Positions 34,805 through 43,503 of a DNA stretch of 47,340 nucleotides are shown piece by piece (position 1 is the first letter of the stretch; the number at the start of each line of letters is the position of its first letter). Where the stretch lies: positions 1 to 47,340 of the forward strand of contig NZ_JAEUOI010000028.1 in assembly GCF_016790145.1 (NCBI RefSeq). Direction: 5' to 3'. The stretch is from Propionivibrio sp. (lineage in GTDB: Bacteria > Pseudomonadota > Gammaproteobacteria > Burkholderiales > Rhodocyclaceae). Under the pieces are notes generated by a model. It saw only the letters and a program-made list of their open reading frames with translations. It searched no databases and had not been told where the DNA came from. The translations under genes and the position numbers were made by a program.

Positions 34805-35583
34805 TGAGCAAGCATGTAGCACGCAAGCGGTTTGGGCAGAATTTCCTGATTGATCGGCAGGTGATCGCCGATATCGTCAATGCCGTTGCCCCCAGGCGCA
34901 CTGATTGTGTCGTGGAAATCGGCCCGGGGCTGGGCGCGCTGACCGACCCGCTGCTCAAGCGGCTGGATCATCTGCATGTAATCGAGATTGACCGTGACAT
35001 CATCGTTCGCTTGCAGCAGCGTTATTCTCCGGACAAGCTCACCATCCACCAAGGCGACGCGCTGACTTACGATTTTGCTGCGCTCAACCAGGGTTCCACC
35101 GCGGGACTGAAAGTTGTTGGCAATTTGCCCTACAACATCTCGACGCCGCTGCTTTTTCATCTGGCCGGCTTTGCCGGTCACGTGATCGAGATGCATTTCA
35201 TGCTTCAGAAAGAAGTTGTCGAGCGCATGGTCGCCCGGCCGGGAACGTCCGATTTCGGTCGCCTGTCGGTGATGCTTCAGTATCGTTTTGTCATGGACTG
35301 GCTGCTTGATGTGCCACCGGAATCCTTCGACCCGGCACCGAAGGTCGACTCGGCTTTGGTGCGCCTGATTCCCAGGCCGCCAGAGGATCTTTCGGCCAGG
35401 GACGAAACAAGATTCGCGACACTGGTGTCTGCGGCATTCGCTCAGCGACGCAAGATGCTGCGCAACAACCTCAAGGGAATTCTTGCTGAGACCAGCTTCG
35501 AGCAACTCGGGATTGCCCCGACCGCGCGCGCCGAGGAGTTATCGGTTGACGACTACATTCGCATCGCCAACGCCTTGCACTGA
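34804..35583 (+). CDS. rsmA: 16S rRNA dimethyladenosine transferase (KsgA)
   Basis: 259 residues. It methylates two adjacent adenosines near the 3' end of 16S rRNA. Rossmann-fold motif I VVEIGPGLGALTDPLL, the catalytic NLPYNIS motif, and the start KRFGQNFLIDRQVI are all present. I choose the ATG at 34804, overlapping the pdxA stop by one base (TGATG), over the TTG three bases earlier. Last gene of the lptD operon. Confidence 0.96.
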   Translation: MSKHVARKRFGQNFLIDRQVIADIVNAVAPRRTDCVVEIGPGLGALTDPLLKRLDHLHVIEIDRDIIVRLQQRYSPDKLTIHQGDALTYDFAALNQGSTAGLKVVGNLPYNISTPLLFHLAGFAGHVIEMHFMLQKEVVERMVARPGTSDFGRLSVMLQYRFVMDWLLDVPPESFDPAPKVDSALVRLIPRPPEDLSARDETRFATLVSAAFAQRRKMLRNNLKGILAETSFEQLGIAPTARAEELSVDDYIRIANALH

Positions 35584-35601
35584 GCAGAGGAGAATCACCT
35601 G

Positions 35602-35633
35602 AAAAAAACGGCGTACCATGATGGCACGCCGTT
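35602..35633 (-). terminator. Rho-independent terminator for the DUF2892 gene
   Basis: AACGGCGT / ACGCCGTT (35607-35614, 35626-35633), with an inner CCA/TGG pair, is followed on the minus strand by a run of T (35602-35608). It lies about 25 nt after the stop at 35656. It could also act partly on rsmA transcripts. Confidence 0.7.
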
Positions 35634-35655
35634 CCTGCTTGCAGATCGAATCCTC

Positions 35656-35853
35656 TCAAGTACTTTTTTTCATCGGGCAGCTACTGATGCCGAGCATCGG
35701 ATAGATCGGGCACCAGCCGATCAGGCCGGTCAACAGCGGGACGACACCGATATAGCCCCAGACACCGACGACATTCATGTAGGCCATGGCGATCAGAACG
35801 ATGCCGACAGCGATACGCAGTATTTTATCGATACCACCAACGTTTGCTTTCAT
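35656..35853 (-). CDS. DUF2892 (YgaP-type) small membrane protein
   Basis: 65 residues from the ATG at 35853, behind GAGGAAA. MKANVGGIDKILRIAVGIVL and the two-helix hairpin (IVLIAMAYM, then YIGVVPLLTGLIGWCPIYPM) are the DUF2892 pattern. The CP...SCP cysteines near the end are typical and in related proteins sit beside rhodanese domains, so a role in sulfur handling is often proposed. The gene follows a Crp/Fnr regulator gene and has a TGTAA-N6-TCACA site upstream. Confidence 0.85.
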   Translation of the reverse strand: MKANVGGIDKILRIAVGIVLIAMAYMNVVGVWGYIGVVPLLTGLIGWCPIYPMLGISSCPMKKST

Positions 35854-35915
35854 GATTTTTTTCCTCAAGGTTTGTTAACGACCAGGGCATTCTAGGCCCG
35901 TGCTCCGGCCCTGTA

Positions 35916-35931
35916 TGTAACCCAGGTCACA
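35916..35931 (-). promoter_or_regulatory. Possible Crp/Fnr-family operator
   Basis: TGTAACCCAGGTCACA reads as TGTAA-N6-TCACA, one mismatch from the symmetric TGTGA-N6-TCACA Crp-type site. It lies 63 nt upstream of the DUF2892 start. The adjacent Crp/Fnr gene is the natural candidate regulator. Confidence 0.4.
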
Positions 35932-36073
35932 GAGCGGCAGAGGCGACCGTGTTCGATCAGTTGTTGTATGCCAATTGCCCTGTGGTCCGCGTGAATGGAG
36001 GGAGTCACTCACGGTTTTCGAGTTGACTATGTGCGTTGCACCTGCCTTGCGGGCCTATCTTTTGCGGCGCTTG

Positions 36074-36751
36074 TTACGAATGGCGGCTGATGCCTGCCAG
36101 TTGCCTCAGGCCTGCTCGGTCAAGCAGGCTGATCCGCTCACGTCCGAGCGCTACGAGACCCTGCGCGGCAAAGCCCTTGAGCAGGCGGCTGACGATTTCC
36201 CTGACACTGCCCAGTTCGTCGGCCAGCGCCTGATGTGTGGCCTGGATAGGCTCGGGCTTGCCGAGTAGCAGTTTGGCCAGCCGCTGGTCAAGGCGGTGGA
36301 AAGCGACTTCCTCGACGAGTTGCATCAGTTCGGCAATGCGGTCGGCGAGCAGGTGAAAGACGAAGTCGCGAAAGCCGGCATTGCCGGCGATAAGCGTTTC
36401 AAAAAGGGCGGTCGGAAGGATGAGCAACTGCAGCGGTGTCTCTGCGATTCCGCGCGCGGTATAGGGCGTGTGACCGAGCAGACAACTGGTCGTGATGACG
36501 CAGGAGCCGCCCGGCTCAACGCGGTAAAGCAGCATCTCGCGACCGGCAGGCGTCGTCTTCACCACCTTGATGGTTCCGGAGATCAGCAGGGGAAACCCGC
36601 GACACGCTTGCCGTTCGGCATACAGTTCGGTGCCCTCGGCGAGGTTGACCACGGCGTCCGCTTTGCATAGAGCAGCCATCTCAGCTTGCGCAAGCGAGCC
36701 AAGGGCAGGGTAGAGCGCCAGCAGCTTGTCTGGCGGGAGTGCAGCGTCCAT
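36074..36751 (-). CDS. Crp/Fnr-family transcriptional regulator
   Basis: 225 residues: a cyclic-nucleotide-binding-fold sensor domain (about 20-125), a long dimer helix, and a winged HTH (ALADELGSVREIVSRLLKGF). It lacks the FNR N-terminal cysteine cluster and the arginine-rich cAMP pocket motif, so the signal is unknown. Start: ATG at 36751, overlapping the xthA stop (TGATG). It is transcribed toward the DUF2892 gene, with a Crp-like site between them, an arrangement seen with sulfide- or nitrosative-stress-type regulators in betaproteobacteria (inference). Confidence 0.85.
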   Translation of the reverse strand: MDAALPPDKLLALYPALGSLAQAEMAALCKADAVVNLAEGTELYAERQACRGFPLLISGTIKVVKTTPAGREMLLYRVEPGGSCVITTSCLLGHTPYTARGIAETPLQLLILPTALFETLIAGNAGFRDFVFHLLADRIAELMQLVEEVAFHRLDQRLAKLLLGKPEPIQATHQALADELGSVREIVSRLLKGFAAQGLVALGRERISLLDRAGLRQLAGISRHS

Positions 36752-37518
36752 CACTCGGCGATGAGCGCAGTCACCGGTGCGTGGTCGGAAGGCCGCTCGC
36801 GCTTGCGCATTTCGCGATCGATACCGGCTGCGACGCAGCGATCTGCCAGCGGAGCCGAGAGCAGGATGTGATCAATGCGCAGCCCCTGATTCTTCTGGAA
36901 GCCAAGCATCCGGTAATCCCACCACGAGAAGCTTTTCTCAGGCTGTTCGAAAAGGCGGAAACTGTCTTTCAATCCCAGACTAAGCAGACGCTGGAAAGCT
37001 GCGCGTTCGGGTTCCGAACACAGGATCTGGCCCGCCCAGGCTGCCGGATTGTGAACGTCACGGTCGTCCGGAGCGATGTTGAAGTCGCCGGCCAGCGCCA
37101 GTTGCGGGTTGGCGGTCAACTGCTCGCCAATCCAGGTCTCCAGCGCTGCCAGCCAGGCCAGTTTGTACGCGTATTTTTCACTGCCGACGGCCTGTCCATT
37201 CGGGATGTAGGCGCAGACGACACGAATGCCGTTCACCGTGGCAGCGAGCAGCCGTTTTTGCAGATCGGGGAAATGCGGGTTGCCGCAAACGACGTCGCTT
37301 GGCGTCTCGCGCGCCAGCAGGGCAACGCCGTTGTAGGTCTTCTGCCCGGAGAAAACAACCTGATAACCGGCTGCCTCAATCGCCTGCTGCGGGAAGTTGT
37401 GATCCTCGAGTTTGGTCTCCTGCAGACAAACGACATCCGCCTGTTGCGCGGCAAGCCATTCCAGCAGTTGTGGCAGGCGCACCTTGAGTGAGTTGACGTT
37501 CCATGCCGCCAGTTTCAT
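36751..37518 (-). CDS. xthA: Exodeoxyribonuclease III (AP endonuclease)
   Basis: 255 residues, exonuclease III/APE1 family. It cuts at abasic sites and removes 3' blocks in base-excision repair. Motifs: AAWNVNSLKVRLP, CLQETKLED with the metal-binding Glu, ALAGDFNIAPDDRDV, and RIDHILLS, then SDHAPV with the catalytic Asp-His at the C-terminus. The start overlaps the DUF4124-glutaredoxin gene stop by 4 nt and the stop overlaps the regulator start, so the three genes are co-translated. Confidence 0.95.
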   Translation of the reverse strand: MKLAAWNVNSLKVRLPQLLEWLAAQQADVVCLQETKLEDHNFPQQAIEAAGYQVVFSGQKTYNGVALLARETPSDVVCGNPHFPDLQKRLLAATVNGIRVVCAYIPNGQAVGSEKYAYKLAWLAALETWIGEQLTANPQLALAGDFNIAPDDRDVHNPAAWAGQILCSEPERAAFQRLLSLGLKDSFRLFEQPEKSFSWWDYRMLGFQKNQGLRIDHILLSAPLADRCVAAGIDREMRKRERPSDHAPVTALIAE

Positions 37519-38024
37519 CTGGCGAAGACGCCTGACGGCCTGGCACCGTAGGGGGCTAATTTCGGATAACCGGCCAGGTCGAGCAGGTTGTTCCAGGCGC
37601 CAGATTCAAGGCCTTTGATACTTTGCTGGCCGACGATAAGGCTGGGTACGGCAGCCTCGCTTCCCAGTATCTTGCTGAGCTCGGCCGATTCCTCATCACT
37701 CTTCAGCATCTTTTCCGAAAACGGAATGCCGCGTCGATTGAGCATGTCGCGAGCCTGTTTGCACTCTTCGACACAAGTGGCCACTGTGTACAGTGTGACC
37801 GGGAATTTTTCAGCCGCCTGGCGTGTGGCGTAGGGTAACTGCTGTTCGTCAATACGCTCACCGGCAGTGATGGTGACGACATGTTTGGCACCGGGCGGAG
37901 GCGGCTGGTCGGAGAAGATCGTTTGACCCGTGTCCTTGTCGACCCAGCGATAAGTGGTCTGGGCGACGGCGAGCGAAGCCGTCAGCAGGGCAGCGCTTAG
38001 AATAACGAGACGTAACGTAGGCAT
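37515..38024 (-). CDS. Periplasmic DUF4124-glutaredoxin-like protein
   Basis: 169 residues: signal peptide (1-21, ending LAVAQ); DUF4124 (YRWVDKDTGQTIFSDQPPPP, 25-44); then a glutaredoxin-like fold (VTLYTVATC from 76, cis-Pro region AVPSLIVGQQSIKGL near 125). The usual CPxC is replaced by CVEEC (Cys84, Cys88), three residues between the cysteines, so classical disulfide exchange is doubtful; metal or glutathione binding is possible. This domain pair is common in Rhodocyclales and relatives. Overlaps xthA by 4 nt (ATGA). Confidence 0.82.
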   Translation of the reverse strand: MPTLRLVILSAALLTASLAVAQTTYRWVDKDTGQTIFSDQPPPPGAKHVVTITAGERIDEQQLPYATRQAAEKFPVTLYTVATCVEECKQARDMLNRRGIPFSEKMLKSDEESAELSKILGSEAAVPSLIVGQQSIKGLESGAWNNLLDLAGYPKLAPYGARPSGVFAR

Positions 38025-38042
38025 GGTTTTATCCTCCGGTAA

Positions 38043-40148
38043 TTACGCTGGAATCATACCACTGTGCCGGAGCAATGCATCAACCTGTGGCTCGCGACCG
38101 CGAAAGGCGCGGAAGTTGTCAAGTGCAGGGCGGGTGCCGCCGACCGAAAGGATCTCGTCGAGAAAGCGTTTTCCGGTCACCGGGTCGAAGGGGTCGCCGG
38201 CCTCCTCGAAGGCTGCGAAGCAGTCCGCAGACAGCACCTCGGCCCACTTGTAGCTGAAGTAACCGGCGCCATACCCCCCGGCAAAGATGTGCGAGAAGCT
38301 GTTCGGGAGGCGATGCCATACGGGTGGGACGATGACCGCCACCTCGCGCCGGACTTCGGCGAGCAGGTCGAGAATGCTGGTGTTTCCTGCCGGGTCGAAG
38401 TCGCAATGCAGGAGAAGGTCGAACAGCGAGAACTCGAGCTGGCGGACGTTCTGCAGGCCGCTCTGGAAGTTCTTCGCTGCCAGCATCTTGTCGAACAGAA
38501 CGCGCGGCAGGGGGGCGCCGGTGTCGACGTGCGCGGTCATTTGCTGCAGTACGCCCCAGTCCCAGCAATAATTTTCCATGAATTGCGAGGGCAGTTCGAC
38601 GGCATCCCACTCGACGCCGTGGATACCCGAGACACCGAGTTCCTCGCACCGCGTCAGCAGGTGATGCAGTCCATGACCGGTTTCGTGGAAGAGAGTGCTT
38701 ACCTCGTTGTGCGTAAACGTGGCCGGCTTGCTGCCGACCGGGCGCGAAAAATTGCAGTTGAGGTAGGCGACCGGCTTCTGTATACCCACGCTCGTATGAC
38801 CCGCGATGCGGCGGCGGGCGATTGCCTCGTCCATCCAGGCTCCGCCACGCTTGGTTTCGCGGGCGTAGAGGTCGAGGTAGAACTGGCCGATGAGTTCGCC
38901 GGCCACGGCGTCCTTCTCCGCATTGGGCATCGAATTTCCACCCACTTGCGCTTCGATGCGGAAGAAACGCACATCCTCGTGCCAGACGGGGGCGCTATCC
39001 GGCTTGATACGCACGCCAAACAGCGTTTCGACGACGTGGAAGAGCCCGGCCAGCACTTTTTCTTCGCCGAAGTATTGCTCCACATCCTGTTCGGAGAAGG
39101 CGTAGCGCGCTTGCAGCAACTTCTCCGAGGCATAACCCACATCCCAGGATTCGAGAGTCTCCAGCCCAAGTTCCTGGCGTGCGAAATCGCGCAGTTCAGC
39201 GATATCCTGCTCGGCAAACGGCCTCGCCTTGATCGCCAGGTCGCGCAGAAAGGCCAGCACCTGAGCAACCGATTCGGCCATCTTGGGCACCAGCGAGACC
39301 TCGGCATGATTAGTGTAGCCAAGGAGTTGTGCGGCTTCGCGGCGCAGCTCGAGAATGCGCAGGATGAGCGGAGTGTTGTCGAGTTCGCTCGGGCCGAATT
39401 CAGCCGCGCGCGTGGCATAGGCGCGGTACATCGCGGCACGCAGCCTGCGGCTATCGGCGTACTGCATGACAGGCAGGTAGGACGGCATGTGCAGGGTGAA
39501 TTTCCAGCTCGCCGGGGTGCCCGCTTCAGCATCCTTCAGCGCGGCTTCGCGGGCGGCTTGTTTGACATCGTCAGGCAGGCCGGCCAGTTCGGCTTCGTCG
39601 CTGACGATTTCAGCAAAGGCATTGGTCGCATCGAGCAGGTTTTCCGAAAATCGGGCCGCCAGGCGGGCCAGCTCTTCCTGAATGGCCTGGAAGCGCGGCT
39701 TCTTTTCCTCGGGCAGTTCGGCGCCGGAAAGGCGGAAATCGCGTATCTCGTTATCGATAATCCTGCGCCGGGCAAGCGACAGTTGCGGGTACTCGGCACT
39801 TTCCCGAATCGCCTTGTAGCCGGCGAAGAGTTTGAGGTTCTGGCCAAGTTCGGCATAGAAGCGGCTGACTGCGGGCAGCATGCTGTTGTAGGCCTCACGC
39901 CATTCAGGTATGTCGTTGACCGAGTGCAGATGAGCGACAATGCCCCAGGCACGTGAGAGGCGCTCGATGCCGTCGCCGAGCGGAGCCGCAAAGTCGTTCC
40001 AGGTGGCAGCAACATTTCCGGTAGTCAGTTGCTCGACAAGCGCGCGAGCCTCAGCAAGCAGTTCATTGATGGCTGGTTGAACATCGGCTGAAGTAATGGC
40101 ATCGAAGCGGGGCAGACCGGTAAAATCGAGCAGGGCGTTGGCATTCAT
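38043..40148 (-). CDS. prlC: Oligopeptidase A (M3 family)
   Basis: 701 residues, close to E. coli PrlC (680). It is a zinc metallopeptidase degrading short peptides, including cleaved signal peptides, in the cytoplasm. The M3 zinc motif FHETGHGLHHLL is at about residues 465-476, with FSHIFAGGYGAGYFSYKWAE near the C-terminus, a family hallmark. The ATG at 40148 gives MNANALLDFTGLPRFD, the usual start. Intact. Long antisense open frames across it are shadows. Confidence 0.95.
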   Translation of the reverse strand: MNANALLDFTGLPRFDAITSADVQPAINELLAEARALVEQLTTGNVAATWNDFAAPLGDGIERLSRAWGIVAHLHSVNDIPEWREAYNSMLPAVSRFYAELGQNLKLFAGYKAIRESAEYPQLSLARRRIIDNEIRDFRLSGAELPEEKKPRFQAIQEELARLAARFSENLLDATNAFAEIVSDEAELAGLPDDVKQAAREAALKDAEAGTPASWKFTLHMPSYLPVMQYADSRRLRAAMYRAYATRAAEFGPSELDNTPLILRILELRREAAQLLGYTNHAEVSLVPKMAESVAQVLAFLRDLAIKARPFAEQDIAELRDFARQELGLETLESWDVGYASEKLLQARYAFSEQDVEQYFGEEKVLAGLFHVVETLFGVRIKPDSAPVWHEDVRFFRIEAQVGGNSMPNAEKDAVAGELIGQFYLDLYARETKRGGAWMDEAIARRRIAGHTSVGIQKPVAYLNCNFSRPVGSKPATFTHNEVSTLFHETGHGLHHLLTRCEELGVSGIHGVEWDAVELPSQFMENYCWDWGVLQQMTAHVDTGAPLPRVLFDKMLAAKNFQSGLQNVRQLEFSLFDLLLHCDFDPAGNTSILDLLAEVRREVAVIVPPVWHRLPNSFSHIFAGGYGAGYFSYKWAEVLSADCFAAFEEAGDPFDPVTGKRFLDEILSVGGTRPALDNFRAFRGREPQVDALLRHSGMIPA

Positions 40149-40202
40149 GGATTCTCTGTCATTCAGGCAAGCTGAGGGTAGTCGTAGCTTCCCCCATGGT
40201 GG

Positions 40203-40985
40203 TTACGGGCAAGGTTCGACAAGGTCGCGGTAAGCATGCCATGAGGCGTGGCCAAGCAGCGGCATCGTGATCACCAGCCCGAAAAGTAGCGTGGCGAAGC
40301 CGATCAGTGTAAGGGCCACGACCCACGCTGCCCACAGCAGCATGACGTCGAGATTGAGCACCACGGCACGCAGGCTGGTAATCATGGCGGTAACGAAGTC
40401 GACGTCACGGTCGATCAGCATCGGTATCGAAACAGCGCTGACGGCAAAAACAAGCAAAGACAGGCCGCTGCCGGCGATGAACCAGGCCATCGTCATGCCG
40501 AGATACTCGGCATTGAGCAGCACACCGAAGATGAAGGCCGGGATATTGGGTGTCAGACCGGGTACCAGCAGTGCGAAAAATACGGCCGATGTAGTCTCCC
40601 AGATGATGGCAACAAGCGCCAGCAGCAGGCCGAACAAGGCCATTGACTGGCCGTTGCGGCGCCAGCCGGAGAGTGAGTCGATGAAGGTGCTGTGTTGCCC
40701 GAGAGCCTGCCGTCGGCTGATCTCGTAGAACCCGCTGGCGAGCAGCGGGCCGATCAGGATGAAGCCGGAAAGGGCGCCGGTAAAGAGATAAGGGTTGCGC
40801 CAGGAGAAGATCAGGGCGACATCGCCGGCGATGGCGAAGAGCAGGCCGTAGGCCAGGCTGGCGATCGGGTTGGCGCGCATGTCCTGCCAGCCGGAGCGCA
40901 GCCAGGCCAGGGGGCGGCGCAGCCCGATACGGCGCACTTCCGGTAAGGCGAAGTTGTGGTCGAGCGGGGTCAGTGAGTCATTCAT
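40203..40985 (-). CDS. DUF2189 family integral membrane protein
   Basis: 260 residues, six or more hydrophobic segments (e.g. ASLAYGLLFAIAGDVALIFS, FTGALSGFILIGPLLASGFY, SMALFGLLLALVAIIW). The N-terminal VRRIGLRRPLAWLRSGWQD, then M.ANP..S..YG, is the DUF2189 pattern. Inner membrane; function unknown. It stands alone between prlC and purC. Confidence 0.82.
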   Translation of the reverse strand: MNDSLTPLDHNFALPEVRRIGLRRPLAWLRSGWQDMRANPIASLAYGLLFAIAGDVALIFSWRNPYLFTGALSGFILIGPLLASGFYEISRRQALGQHSTFIDSLSGWRRNGQSMALFGLLLALVAIIWETTSAVFFALLVPGLTPNIPAFIFGVLLNAEYLGMTMAWFIAGSGLSLLVFAVSAVSIPMLIDRDVDFVTAMITSLRAVVLNLDVMLLWAAWVVALTLIGFATLLFGLVITMPLLGHASWHAYRDLVEPCP

Positions 40986-41044
40986 CGTCCCTCCTCTGTA
41001 TTTTTTGATTTATGCCTTATGACTCCGAAGAGGGGTAAAGGTTC

Positions 41045-41983
41045 TCATTCGATGAATTTCCGGCCGCTCAGACGTTCGTAGGCTTCCACATACTTGGCAT
41101 GGGTGCGAACGACAACCGCCGCCGGCAACGCCGGCCCGGGCGCTGCCTTGTTCCAGTCCAGCGTCTCCAGGTGATCGCGCACAAACTGTTTGTCGAAGGA
41201 CGCCGGATTGCTGCCCTCACGGAAAGAATCGGCCGGCCAGAAGCGCGAGGAATCGGGGGTGAGCACCTCGTCGATCAGGTGCAGCGTGCCGCTGGTATCG
41301 ATTCCGAATTCGAACTTGGTGTCGGCGATGATGATGCCGCGCGTCGTTGCGTAGTTGGCTGCTGCGGTGTACAGCGCAAGGGCGGCGTCACGTGCCTGAG
41401 CGGCAATCCCGGCGCCGCTCTTGCCCGTGCCGTAGAGCGCGTCAGCAAGTAGCGCGCCGCAGTTGATCTGTGCCTGCTCGAACGAGATGTTCTCGTCGTG
41501 TTCGCCTTGTTCTGCCTTGGTCGCCGGCGTGAAGATGGGTTCCGGAAGTTTGCCGGCCAGCTTGAGGCCGGCCTCCAGCTTGACGCCGCAAACAGCGCCG
41601 GTACTCTGATAATCCTTCCAGCCGGAACCGATCAGATAGCCGCGAACGACGGCTTCGATCGGCAGCGGCTTGAGGCGCTTGACGACGAGCGCACGTCCGC
41701 GCACCTGATCGCGCTCTTGCGCTGTGACCACGCTTTCCGGGTCGACGCCGGTCAACTGGTTGGGCAACAGGTAGCCGAGCTTGTCGAACCAGAAGCTGGC
41801 CATCTGCGTAAGTACCTTGCCTTTACCGGGAATCGGATCTGGAAGGATTACGTCGAAGGCGGAGATGCGGTCGCTGGTAACGATCAGCAAGCGCTCCGAG
41901 TCGATGGCGTAGATGTCCCGTACTTTACCGCGGCCCAGCAGTGGCAGGCTCTTGATGCTCGATTCATAGAGGGCTTGAGTCAT
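41045..41983 (-). CDS. purC: Phosphoribosylaminoimidazole-succinocarboxamide synthase
   Basis: 312 residues; the longer SAICAR synthetase form common in betaproteobacteria. It joins CAIR and aspartate in purine synthesis. Motifs: [14 protein letters not shown] at the start, [35 protein letters not shown], and DTKFEFGID with [14 protein letters not shown]. Not next to the other pur genes of the window. Intact. Confidence 0.96.
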   Translation of the reverse strand: MTQALYESSIKSLPLLGRGKVRDIYAIDSERLLIVTSDRISAFDVILPDPIPGKGKVLTQMASFWFDKLGYLLPNQLTGVDPESVVTAQERDQVRGRALVVKRLKPLPIEAVVRGYLIGSGWKDYQSTGAVCGVKLEAGLKLAGKLPEPIFTPATKAEQGEHDENISFEQAQINCGALLADALYGTGKSGAGIAAQARDAALALYTAAANYATTRGIIIADTKFEFGIDTSGTLHLIDEVLTPDSSRFWPADSFREGSNPASFDKQFVRDHLETLDWNKAAPGPALPAAVVVRTHAKYVEAYERLSGRKFIE

Positions 41984-42039
41984 GGTTCTTGATCCGAAAG
42001 AAAGTAAATGAAAGAGAATGATTGCGCCGGTCGAAGAGT

Positions 42040-43359
42040 TTAATCGCTTCCTTCAGTATCCAGCGCCAGCGACTTGCGCATGCGCTTGATCCCGAACAGC
42101 GCAAGGATGGTGATCAGGGGAATCGATAGGGCGGTAGCGATTTCGGGTGAGAGGGCCGGGAAAAGATACTTGCCTCCCTTGACGAGGTAATGAACGAGTT
42201 GCGAGCCATAGTAGGTAATGGCCACGATCGACAGTCCTTCAACAGTTTCCTGCAGGCGCAACTGAACTTTGGCGCGCTTGTTCATTTGCGTCAACTGCTC
42301 CTGGTTTTGCCGCTTGAGTTCGATATCGACCCGCGTGCGCAGCAGTTGGCTGTTGCGCGCAACGCGGTTGGACAGATCGTCCTGTCGTCTGGCCATGGCG
42401 GCACAGGTGTTCATCGCCGGCAGGAATCTACGTTGCATGAATTCGTGCAGCGTCTGGTAACCGGGGACGCGAATCTCGCGCAATTCGTTGATGCGCTGCC
42501 AGACCAGGCTGTTGAAAGCGCAGGAGGCGCCGAAGCGGACCGTGGTGCGTGCCACCGAGTGTTCGACTTCAGCCGCCATTTTCGAAAGATCGGCAAGAAC
42601 GGCGCCTTCGTCTTCTGGCGAATCGACCTGAACGATGTGATCCATCAATTCGGCCAGGCGACTTTCCGCACCGTTCAGCCAGTGTCCGACTTCGATGGCA
42701 ACCGGCAAACCAAGCAGTGCCATCATGCGATAGGTTTCGATCTCGAACAGGCGCTGCACCGCACGACCGGGCTGTCGACCAGCCAGGCTGTCGTCGAGCA
42801 CAAGGAAACGCGAGAATCCGTTGTCGAACATGAAGTCGGTAAACACCCAGCCCGCGCCATTGGCGATTCGGGAAACGACCATTTGCCGGTTTGAAGTGGG
42901 CGACAGACCGGCAAATACCGATTCAGGCGAAACGTCAGTGGTTGAGCGCAATTCGACATGCGTGGCTACGATCAACTGGCCCGGAATGGCCGACAGCCAG
43001 TCGGGAAACACCGCGTCAAGCGCTGTGGCATCAGGGTCTAGCGGTTCTCCGACGCGTAACGGGCAAAAGAAGGTGTAGCTCGAATATTCGGTATGCAACT
43101 CCCAGCGCATCTGGAAACTGCCGGCATCCAGCATCAGATGGTTGCTCGAGTTTTCAATGAATTTGCACGTACTGGTCTGACAGAGACGCAAAACGTTTTC
43201 GCGTTCATCCTGTGCGGTCAAAGCATCATGTTGAAAAGCGAGATGTGTTACCAGTAGCGGGCTGCTGATCGGGATCGGTGAGCGAGCGTGGAATTCGCTG
43301 TTCAGGTAATCACGTAGTGGGTGTTTCTCAATATCGGTAAAGTTGAATCTGGCGTGCAT
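42040..43359 (-). CDS. DUF3422 family membrane-anchored protein
   Basis: 439 residues from the ATG at 43359, behind GGAGAGG. It begins [28 protein letters not shown], the DUF3422 start. The body is soluble and partly coiled (about 300-370, [20 protein letters not shown]), and the C-terminus has one or two membrane segments ([20 protein letters not shown]). Function unknown; sometimes described as an egg-lysin-like or DUF3422 protein in proteobacteria. Stands between pyk and purC. Confidence 0.85.
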   Translation of the reverse strand: MHARFNFTDIEKHPLRDYLNSEFHARSPIPISSPLLVTHLAFQHDALTAQDERENVLRLCQTSTCKFIENSSNHLMLDAGSFQMRWELHTEYSSYTFFCPLRVGEPLDPDATALDAVFPDWLSAIPGQLIVATHVELRSTTDVSPESVFAGLSPTSNRQMVVSRIANGAGWVFTDFMFDNGFSRFLVLDDSLAGRQPGRAVQRLFEIETYRMMALLGLPVAIEVGHWLNGAESRLAELMDHIVQVDSPEDEGAVLADLSKMAAEVEHSVARTTVRFGASCAFNSLVWQRINELREIRVPGYQTLHEFMQRRFLPAMNTCAAMARRQDDLSNRVARNSQLLRTRVDIELKRQNQEQLTQMNKRAKVQLRLQETVEGLSIVAITYYGSQLVHYLVKGGKYLFPALSPEIATALSIPLITILALFGIKRMRKSLALDTEGSD

Positions 43360-43503
43360 GGCCTCTCCAGAATAAAAAAAGCGCTTCACCACGGTCTCGG
43401 CTGGTTAGTCGATCACTGGAAGTGATCAAGCCGATTGGTAAGACTCGACAGACTGAGGCAATAATGAGCGAGGGGCGGGGCATGCCGTCCCTTGTACTCG
43501 GGA

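Noticed and set aside
38064..39956. 630-codon plus-strand open frame
   Set aside because: Antisense shadow of prlC caused by high GC codon bias; no family resemblance.
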